Origin: Culex pipiens pallens
Lineage: Eukaryota > Arthropoda > Insecta > Diptera > Culicidae
Length of the DNA: 64,000 bases
Assembly: GCF_016801865.2 (NCBI RefSeq)
Contig: NC_068939.1
Coordinates: forward strand, 182,744,034-182,808,033
Direction: 5' to 3'
Below, piece after piece: positions 49,257 through 57,437 of this stretch. How positions within the stretch are numbered: the first letter of the stretch is position 1; each line of letters starts with the position of its first letter. The notes beneath the pieces are model-generated. The model saw only the letters and a list, made by a program, of their open reading frames with translations. It was not told the DNA's origin and made no database searches. The position numbers and the translations under genes were made by a program.

Positions 49257-49589
49257 TGCGCATGGTTTCGACTTGTTTTAAGTGTTTACAAAATTGAAGT
49301 GAAGAAAAAGTTTGTGTAAGATATTGGAAAAAGTCACTTTGTGGCTATTTTGATCTAACATTTGAAGTTTACAAAATAAGGTTTAGGAAACTTCACGTTC
49401 TAGAAATCTTCGAAGCCATTCAACTATGGAAGAATGTTTGAAATTCCTTTTTTATTTACCATATTTTTTGTATAAAGAAAATTCAGCACATTGGATAACT
49501 TTTATTTCTAATAATTATTATTTAAAATCACTGAAAAATAGTATTTCTGCCTGCAGCAAATTTTATTTAAAAGGAGAAAAATGCAACAA

Positions 49590-49864
49590 AATGAGGGGTG
49601 AAACATCCCAGTTTGTTAAATCTGAAGGGAGTTATTGGCATTTTAGTGAAGAAATAGCACAATTTTCAAACTCCAAGAAAAAAGTTTTCATCCAGATATC
49701 AACTCGATTCGCTTGTATACGACAACTTGTTTTACTGTTTCGAGGGCACAGCATTCCAGCTCTCGCTTGACGAGTGCTTTCAAGGTGGGTTCTATGGTTT
49801 GAATGAGTCCTCCGACAAGTATCAATAACTTGAGCAAAAGTGATACCGTAAGAATCGAAAACAT
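49590..49864 (-). pseudogene. Decayed tandem copy of the 51347-51937 membrane-protein gene
   Basis: On the minus strand the ATG at 49864 is followed by a signal-peptide region nearly identical to the functional-looking copy (MFSILTVSLLLKLL). About 50 codons then match the ectodomain start (ELxC...ETVK). The frame breaks at about 49720. Homology resumes in another frame (residues like VDIW..TFFLE...C) until a TAA at 49632-49634, then again faintly in a third frame near 49590-49620. The remaining ectodomain, membrane span and tail are missing. At least 150 bp upstream of the ATG also matches the other copy, so the duplication included the promoter region. Confidence 0.7.
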
Positions 49865-50788
49865 TTTGTATGACTTCCTTGTCCAACGGCTCTTGGTGCA
49901 CTCCCTTGGTTCTATAAACTGTCCCCGACTAATCCATCTCATTGAAAGGATGTGATTATGACACAAATGTATTGCTTCATTATAATATAATTTAGAATTA
50001 GAAGCCTAAGAATAAACGGAAGTGGTGAATAGTTATATGACCGATTCTTAGCGAAGCTACACCAAAATGTCACATTTTTCAATTTTCAATGTTATTTTTA
50101 ATATGAAAGATTTAATTTTTATTATGATTCAATAATTGCAATGTGCTTTTAATGCGTTTTCTTACCTCAAAAGCCAAAAATATTGAACAAGTATTGTCTG
50201 AAAGCCATTGAACGGGAGAGGAGTTTTTTCATAAATCTGCTCCTTTCGTTGTCCCGTCACGAAAAGAAATGGCTGGCAAAAACTCAAATTTCAACCAATT
50301 TGTGCAGTTCAAGGAGCAAATGATTCGTTTTTTAATTTGTGATAATGTGTAGAAGAGCAAAAGTTTTTAAAAATCAAACTGGCAAAACTGTAGCGATTTT
50401 TGTAGTGTGCCTTTTAAAAGTCCAGTTTTACGATGTTGTCCCGTCACGCTACATTTTTATTTCAGGGGAAGCACAGGTACAAAATGGTTCATTCTGCATG
50501 ATATTTTTTTGTAGGAAAATCAATTATCTATCCAAATATGTAATGACGTTGAGGGGTTTCTTCTTTTATTTTGCCACTACAGCCAAAACGCTGAAAAAAC
50601 TTGGGATTTTTTTGAAAAGGAGCCGAAGAATCGGTCATATTCAAATCAAATGTTTCACTGGCTTCCAAGGATTGTATCGTTCTCCTCACATAGTTGCAGT
50701 GTTGAGTGGTATACTTTTTATTATTGTCTGCCTTACCATTTTGACGAACAATGATACACTTTCAAATTGCAAAGTATTGTTTAAGTGA
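49865..50788. other. Duplicated upstream region, then DNA with no supported gene
   Basis: 49865 to about 50035 corresponds to 51938-52115 (for example the GTTCTAT..ACTGT and GACACAAAT blocks). A plus-strand frame at 50339-50788 (149 codons) has two hydrophobic stretches but no recognisable domain. A 25-bp segment at about 50665-50690 recurs at 52142-52165, which suggests the duplicated unit was longer than the gene. Confidence 0.4.
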
Positions 50789-51043
50789 AAAAAAAACCCT
50801 TCAGGGTTATTGCAGATTCGAAAAGAACAATAAATTTACCAAAACATTTCCTTTACAATTGATAAACAAAGCAATGGCCAAGATTTGTTTGTATTTTTTC
50901 GATGGAAAATACTTTATTTGTATTTAGAGTACACCATTCAATCGCGCGTCCAATTTTACTTAAAAGTCCATTTCACATAACATACCAAATCATCAGATTC
51001 AGGAAGCAAATTGCTGAAAAAAAACACGTTCTTTGCGAATGTA
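50789..51043. repeat. Diverged half copy of the 13.0-kb foldback
   Basis: This matches 13917-14190 in order: the CCCTTC..GGG block, CAGATTCGAAAAG, the GAGTAC.CCAT block, CGTCCAATTTTAC and GCAAATT.CTGAAAAA. The ends and the other arm are missing. Confidence 0.6.
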
Positions 51044-51204
51044 CTTTTTTAATCCAAATAATATCAAATAATCATAAGAAATGATGACATTTCAGTTGAG
51101 TTGTTTAAACATTTATTTCAAATACGTTGCCTTGCGCCGCGATCAGACCACTCATTTTTCTTAAGTCACCTTTCAAAACTAGAGTCCTGCTACCTCCTAC
51201 CATC

Positions 51205-51226
51205 ACTTGCCATTTTATTTTATTTT
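51205..51226 (-). terminator. Putative polyadenylation signals
   Basis: On the minus strand, overlapping AATAAA hexamers (AAAATAAAATAAAATGG) lie about 120-140 nt after the stop of the 51347-51937 frame, a normal distance for 3' end formation. The region is AT-rich, so chance is possible. Confidence 0.45.
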
Positions 51227-51346
51227 TAATTATTTCTCAAATTGTTATGTATCAAGAGAAAGTGTATAAAAAAAGTAGAAACGTTTCAATTTTAAATTTG
51301 AATAGGTTGAATACATTTTTTACTAATACGAGACAATATTACCATC

Positions 51347-51937
51347 TTACTCTTCATAGCTCTTATAAAGGATACACCAACAGGAGATCATGACAATCGC
51401 CAGCATGCTTCCTACTATCGCTAACGAAATCCACAAAGATGACTTCGAAGAATTTCTTCTTCGTTTTAGATCACTGCTGGGCTGGAACTTTCCATCACAG
51501 TCAGCCCAGCTCGATTCAGCGTACTTGAACGCCCTACTGATGCCACGTGTTATTCCTGCTGTTCCAGAGCGGTGTATAACATCCGCCTTATACTTACCAG
51601 GAACATCGTCATTCCAGTAACTCGAAACTAGCCATGTTATTTTGCTTTCGGAATCGTTTGTATGACGAAACGAAGGGCAACAGTGATATAGGTTGTACCC
51701 GATCGAGTGATTTTCGCAGGTTAATATCAAGAAACTGCACTCCAAGTTTCTCTCAAGAAATGTTACAGGATAGGCTATGTCATCCCAGCGGTGAACGACA
51801 CCTCGTTTTACTGTTTCGGGGAAACAGTTCAGCTCTCTCGTGGCCAGTGCATTGAAGATGGGTTCCATGGTTTGGTTGAGTCCTCTGACAACTGTTAATA
51901 ACTTGAGCAAAAGTGATACCGTAAGAATCGAAAACAT
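51347..51937 (-). CDS. Small type I membrane glycoprotein, unknown function
   Basis: A single uninterrupted frame of 196 codons. The ATG has A at -3 and an in-frame TAA lies about 17 codons upstream, which supports this start. Residues 1-19 look like a signal peptide. Residues 20-167 form an ectodomain with six cysteines (38, 67, 74, 86, 87, 147) and N-glycosylation sequons at 21, 76, 94 and 162. A basic patch (KRRR, 158-161) precedes a membrane span at about 168-190 and a six-residue tail. It is probably a secretory-pathway or surface protein. I do not recognise the family. It has no visible introns, a decayed tandem copy 2.1 kb away on the same strand, and an AATAAA downstream. Conservation of the frame against a decayed sister copy argues it is real. 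Confidence 0.65.
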   Translation of the reverse strand: MFSILTVSLLLKLLTVVRGLNQTMEPIFNALATRELNCFPETVKRGVVHRWDDIAYPVTFLERNLECSFLILTCENHSIGYNLYHCCPSFRHTNDSESKITWLVSSYWNDDVPGKYKADVIHRSGTAGITRGISRAFKYAESSWADCDGKFQPSSDLKRRRNSSKSSLWISLAIVGSMLAIVMISCWCILYKSYEE

Positions 51938-53272
51938 TTTGTATGACTTCCTTGTCCAACGGCTCTTGGTGTACTCCCTTGGTTCTATTAACTGTTAGTG
52001 ACTGTTCAATGCTAATGATTCAAAGAATATAATCAAACTAATTGAAGTCAAATCTTTTTGACACAAATTAAATGTTTCATTGTCATATTTTATTCTTAAA
52101 AGCGGAAGAGGTGATATAAGATGTTCTACTAACTACTACTAAGGATTGTATCGGTTTCCTCACACAAAAGATCATAACAAAGTTTTTTGAAAGAAAAAAA
52201 ATACAATTTCTAAAGATTTTTTAAGAAGTCGTATAAGCTATTATGTTTCATATGTTTATAGGACCTATTCAAAACAAACTCTAGATTTACAAAATCGTGA
52301 ATTGTGTTCATGAATTTAAGAACTCAAAGAAATTTATTCATAAGTATGGTGCATTTCCAGTTTTTTTTTGTTTTTTTTCTTTTTTTTTTTTTTTTTTTTT
52401 TTTTTTGATAGGTTCGATAAACATATGAAAGACAATGGTTCATAGGTCCTTTTAAAAAAAACTCTAGATATGAAAGCAAAAGCTTATAGGACCTTTAAAA
52501 AAATAACTCTGGATTTGCACTACATACGTGAATATATTACTAGGTGGTTCTCAAATTCATGAACATAATTCATAATTTCGGGATTTGATTTTTTTCCGTG
52601 TGAAGCTCAAGGATGCCAGATGCACAGATTTGTCTGTGTTTCACAGACATTTGAGCTTGTGCCAGACTTTTTTTTTTTTTTTTTGAGGTACACAGACTTA
52701 TAAAAAACTTCATTACATTGATATTTTCCAAAAATATCAACCGAAACTTATTTCGTTAGTCTTCAAATGCTTAAAAACGCAATTTGTGATGGATTTCCAT
52801 TGCTGTAAATTGGTATATTTGGATTTAAGACAATTACACAGACATACACAAACTTTTGTACAGACATTTTTAGAAACTGGTGCAGGTATACACCACACCT
52901 TTCCTGACCGTTTCAAAATTATAAATGGGCTTTCATCCAACATTTAATGACCTCAAATCTTATCAAATTGAAACCTAAAAACTCAGAGACCTCCAAGAAT
53001 TCAGCCAACCCGTTTTTTCAGTGGAAAAATGTCACAACGAATACTTTTGAGTAGAACACGAGGCCGCCAAGCTACCATCACAGACCACTCAACTAAAGGT
53101 AAAAGGAGAAAGTTAGCACGTGGGAAGGAGGGGAAAACAGTCACTTATTTGCTGACTACGATTGATATTTTTTATGCGTGTTGTAGGTGGTTTACACAGT
53201 AAAAAAATTACATTTTTAGTTTTTACCTAGAATACTGTAATACTTATAAGTATCATTCCATCTGAATCTTAT
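51938..53272. other. Promoter region of the membrane-protein gene, then repeat-derived DNA
   Basis: 51938 to about 52115 is shared with the decayed copy and probably holds the promoter of the minus-strand gene. Beyond it are three single ends of the TAGGACC MITE family (52257, 52442, 52495), a long T run (26 T at 52381-52406), and a stretch at about 52610-52950 rich in CACAGA/TCTGTG that looks like part of a hAT element (GGATGCCAGATGCACAGA at the left). I see no second end. No gene is visible. Confidence 0.45.
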
Positions 53273-54498
53273 AAGGTCATTCCATCTGAAGCGGAACAGC
53301 ATTTGAAAATTACCCTCTCCGATCCTGCTCAAATTTGGCAGAGCTGTTGATACTATCAAAACATGCAAGAATCCCAAATTTCATCCAAATCGGACCACCC
53401 CCTCCATTTTTGTACCTCCCCAAAAAATCGACTTTTTGGCGATTTTTGACCAAACCTCCTAGTTTCAAACGGCGATAGCTCAGGAACCACAAATCTTAGA
53501 AGGTCAGTCTTAGACTCAATTTTGAAGGAAATTGGACGTAGAATCCATTTCCGTGATCAAAATTTTGATTAATTTATTTTTTCTACCTGTATTGCGCAAT
53601 TGAAAACTTTAAAAGGCCGTATCTCAAAACACCCCAGCTTATTTTTTTTATTTGACCTCACCATCGTGTTCCCCGGCCAATTTTACATAAGAATCACTTA
53701 TCGACAGAAATGAATATGTTTCGTTCCAGAGATATCGAATTTTAAAGTTGTGTGTTTTCGAGATTGCTTCATTCGCTGCATCTGCTAGAAGCACACAGGT
53801 GGGCTGATCAATAACTACTACCTGGCCATTTATTGAATTGATATTTCATCATAAATAATTTTTACCAAATTGGGCAAAAATTAACTGTATAACACTGTAG
53901 GAAACTGAAGTTTAATCGCGAATGTGTATCTGCTCAAAAAAAAATTAAGTGAAATTCTGTGCTAACCCATAGGACAGAGCAATAACGACACACAGTAAAG
54001 GGCAGAATTGGATTTCTACGGAGCGAGCAGGAAAATGCAATTAATCTTGTTAGTATCACTGAACAATAAGTGCACGATACATTATTGAGTAAAAAATATG
54101 AATTAAAATGAATAAAATTTGTTGATACGTTGTACTCTAATGAAGGACGATCACAAGGAGTAGAAAAAAGATTTCTGGAAAGTATAAAACTGAAAAATGT
54201 AAGAAAATCACAAAGTTTGATCTGCTGCAAAGCGGCTAATTCCCCAAATTTAGTTGCGATGATTTCGACACCCTCCGAACAACAGTGTTTTTTTTCTTTT
54301 ACAATTCTTGGATTCTTGGAACACAATACAACTGCTGTCCTCACGTATAAGGTTTTTTTTTTGATTAAATGTAACTTGACCAAAATCATCTTTTAATCAA
54401 ATGGAGCTGGCTCACAATATAAAAATTGATTTAATATGATCAATCTTTTGAACCATAAATCAGATTTGCCAAATTATGGTAAAGTGTCATTAATTAAC

Positions 54499-54531
<33 letters not shown>

Positions 54532-55580
54532 GCAGGTTTTGGGGTTTTTGCTGAGTGACACTATTTTGCTACCGCCCATGATAAAGGCCCTAGTCATGGC
54601 CAAGGAGGTACTCTAAAACGGTTAGCAACACGTAAAAAACGGTGCATTCAAAATAACCCAATAAATATTCCTTTCACAAAAATAGATTGATCAAGGTAGG
54701 AGAACAGCATCTAATTCCAGCGTTCCTCTAATGTTGCCATATCAGCGCTTTGGCATTCAATTACAGCTGATTAAAAGCGTTTTCAACTGAAATCGAGTGA
54801 TAAATAGCTCAATAAGAAGTGAACAAGCAAATTTCTATCAAAAGTTTTGCAAAATTTGTTGTTTAAATAGTAAAAATGAGCAAATTGGACGAAACTAGGA
54901 GCGAGGACTTAACCTGCCAAACATACGAGAATTTCTCCTATGAGCCATTTGAATAAATATTTGCGTAAAATTAAAAAAAAAATTGAATCAATCATCTCCC
55001 AAAACACCAGGTAGCAGTTATTGATCAGCCCGCCTGTGTGCTTCTAGCAGATGCGGCAAATGAAGCTGATGTAGGTAATCTCGAAAACCCAAAACTTTAA
55101 AATTCGATATCTCTGGAACGAAACATATTCATTTCTGTCGATAAGTGATTCTTATGTAAAATTGGCCGGGGAACACGATGGAGAGGTCAAATAAAAAAAA
55201 TAAGTTGGGGTGTTTTGAGATACGGCTGTTTAAAGTTTTCAATTGCGCAATACAGGTAGAAAAAATAAATTAATCAAAATTTTGATCACGGAAATGGATT
55301 CTACGTCCAATTTCCTTCAAAATTGAGTCTAATACTGACCTTCTAAGATTTGTGGTTCCTGAGCTATCGCCGTTTGAAACTAGGAGGTTTGGTCAAAAAT
55401 CGCCAAAAAGTCGATTTTTTGGGGAGGTACAAAAATGGAGGGGGTGGTCCGATTTGGATGAAATTTGGGATTCTTGCATGTTTTGATAGTATCAACAGCT
55501 CTGCCAAATTTGAGCAGGATCGGAGAGGGTAATTTTCAAATTTGCACTTTTTCGTGCACAGTTGAGATGGAATGACCCTT
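53273..55580. mobile_element. Foldback element, 2.3 kb, with 1.2-kb unique centre
   Basis: Arms 53273-53825 and 55007-55580 are inverted copies of high identity, with ends AAGGTCATTCCATCT and the complement of AGATGGAATGACCCTT. Because of this, an identical 60-residue frame appears at 53310-53492 (minus) and 55350-55532 (plus), and neither is a gene. Unlike the other foldbacks here, the centre (53826-55006) is not palindromic. It carries a frame at 53934-54389 (minus, 151 codons, no domain recognised), a (TAA)10 run at 54501-54530 and otherwise ordinary-looking DNA. I found no firm target duplication, although TATA-like bases occur at both edges. Confidence 0.75.
54501..54530. repeat. (TAA)10 microsatellite
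   Basis: A perfect trinucleotide run inside the unique centre of the foldback. Confidence 0.95.
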
Positions 55581-55723
55581 ATATGCATTACACACAAAAA
55601 AAATGAAAATCATGCCAATCATGCATTTCACAAATGTCCCCCTTAAAACAAAAAGCTTATGAAGGGGTGACATTTTTCACTCTGAATCAAAAAACAAAAG
55701 ATGAAGTGATTGTGGGAACGAAC

Positions 55724-55950
55724 CTAGACTGAAATGGAAGAAAAAGTGTAACGATACGGGTTGGAAAGGATCATAAATGTGGCATGACATTCGCATATCG
55801 AATCAGACGCCAGCATCAACATCAACATCATCATCATCATATCGTCAATGTCGTCTTCGGCGTCGTCTCTGTCAATGGAATCGGAGACATTTTTCTCCAG
55901 TTCTGATGGGCTGGGATTTCTCCGGTTACGAGTCGAGTCACCTGGAGTAC
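55724..55950 (-). CDS. Possible exon, acidic low-complexity protein; weak
   Basis: On the minus strand a pyrimidine-rich stretch ending in TGTGTAG (AG at 55951-55952) precedes an open stretch reading TPGDSTRNRRNPSPSELE, then DRDDAEDDIDD, a Met run from an ATG microsatellite, and a further 30 or so residues to a TAG at 55724. The Ser/Pro/Asp/Glu composition and the acceptor-like edge suggest a terminal exon of a host gene. Alternatively an ATG at 55972 would start an 82-codon frame. There is no homolog I recognise and no clear poly(A) signal just downstream. It could be chance. Confidence 0.22.
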
Positions 55951-56417
55951 CTACACAGATGAGGGCAGACATCTTGTGGCAACGACAGTCGTCGGAACGA
56001 GTGCCAAGGTAAAATTGTCAAAGAACCGGAAATTATGGTTTTATCTTTGAACGAGGAGACGACGTCACAGAATCGATATGGTAAGGTGTGTGCGTCACGT
56101 GCTCGTAAAGCGATTGTGATGGCATATCAAAATTGAACCACTCAAATGGTGATGCATGATCACAATCACAACACTGACGAGCAAAATGTGTTGCGAGTAG
56201 CGCGTAGTGATGTAAAATCGAACTTACCGTTCCCGAATTCCCACCCGCGAAAACCGAAGTACCCGTGCGCAACCCGTTTGTGTTATCCACAAAAATCGTC
56301 GTCATCTGGACCAATTAAAACAAATATAAATTTGCACCGCTGAGCTGGATCCACCACCGCCATCGCAAACAAGCCGCACCGCTGAACGCTGTTACGAACA
56401 CTTTTACTGTTTTCGTT

Positions 56418-56455
56418 GTGCATAGAGTTATCTAGATAACTCTATACTGCTGCAC
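56418..56455 (+). promoter_or_regulatory. Perfect palindrome just upstream of LINE ORF1
   Basis: A perfect 24-bp palindrome (56422-56445, centre TCTAGA, arm ATAGAGTTATCT) lies 11 nt before the ORF1 ATG. GTGC at 56418-56421 and GCAC at 56452-56455 could extend the stem. In RNA it would form a strong hairpin directly before the start codon. Confidence 0.7.
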
Positions 56456-56456
56456 G

Positions 56457-57284
56457 ATGGCCACGAATACAACTACTGTCGACGACAAAAACAACAACAA
56501 GCAATTCCCGCAGTCGCCGTACGTCCAGGGCTGTCAATCGTCAATCGATGGCAGAATTGGGGAAAATTCGATGACGTTGGATATTGCTGTGAGGATGCTG
56601 ATGATGCAGTTCACCGAGATGAAGTTGATGCTTGAGACTTTTCGCAACGACTTCAACCGTAAAATCGACACAATCAAATCGGAGCTTCAAGGCAAGGTGA
56701 GCGTTCTCCAAAGCGACATTACGACACTGAAAGCAGAATACGAAGGTAAGTTTGTCAACCAGGATGCTACGTTGGGCCAAATTAAACATCGTGTTAATCG
56801 CCTCCACCTGAACATCGATGCCTTTGAGAACCAGAAGGAGTTGATCATCTCAGGTGTGCCATTCGCGAGTGACGAAGACCCGGACGCACTTTTTGCGACG
56901 ATCTGTCGCCAGCTGGAATGCAGCGGAGGCGAAGAACTGCTGACGAGTACCAGACGAATCCACGTGAACAGGTTGAAGGACGGAGACGTTAGCCCTCTAC
57001 TCGTGGAATTCGCTCTAAAAACTACACGCGACCGGTTCTACAGTACATACCTGCGTAGGCGGGACCTTAAGCTGCGACATCTCGGCATGCCGTCGGATCG
57101 ACGTGTGTTTATCAACGAGAACCTGAACGCTGGCGCTCGTGAGGTGAAAAAGGCGGCCCTCCTGCTGAAAAAAGTGGGTAAGCTGACATCCGTTTTCACC
57201 AAAGGAGGAATAGTCCACGTAAAGCGCAGGGTTGGTGACCCACCGACCGCTGTTCAGTCTGTGAAAGATCTGGATGACGTGTAA
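56457..57284 (+). CDS. LINE ORF1, RNA-binding nucleoprotein-like (275 aa)
   Basis: ORF1 proteins of LINEs coat the element RNA and assist target-primed reverse transcription. Here residues 1-35 are polar and low-complexity. Residues about 45-120 are a heptad-rich coiled coil (expected to oligomerise). Residues about 128-195 read like an RRM-type fold (ELIISGVPF start). Residues about 205-256 are a basic C-terminal domain with the pattern RRVFINENL...GIVHVKRR, like the C-terminal domain of L1/CR1-type ORF1 proteins and the related FP-type family. There is no CCHC knuckle. A 153-nt gap separates it from ORF2, so ORF2 needs reinitiation or another mechanism. The family match is from pattern memory. 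Confidence 0.75.
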   Translation: MATNTTTVDDKNNNKQFPQSPYVQGCQSSIDGRIGENSMTLDIAVRMLMMQFTEMKLMLETFRNDFNRKIDTIKSELQGKVSVLQSDITTLKAEYEGKFVNQDATLGQIKHRVNRLHLNIDAFENQKELIISGVPFASDEDPDALFATICRQLECSGGEELLTSTRRIHVNRLKDGDVSPLLVEFALKTTRDRFYSTYLRRRDLKLRHLGMPSDRRVFINENLNAGAREVKKAALLLKKVGKLTSVFTKGGIVHVKRRVGDPPTAVQSVKDLDDV

Positions 57285-57437
57285 CCGTAGTCAAAGCGTC
57301 ACTTTTGAAGTTATGTTTATGTTTTATTGTGAAACTTTTAAGATTGTCTTTTTGAAATTTGACTTTAAGAAGCCCGTTGAAACTGCTTCTCTAAAAACAC
57401 CCCTTACCCCCCTCCCCCTTACACAAACACACACATA

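Noticed and set aside
52610..52950. CACAGA/TCTGTG-rich stretch considered as a complete hAT element
   Set aside because: The left side looks hAT-like, but I could not find a matching right end or a target duplication.
53310..55532. Identical 60-residue frames at 53310-53492 and 55350-55532
   Set aside because: These are inverted copies in the arms of one foldback element, not duplicated genes.
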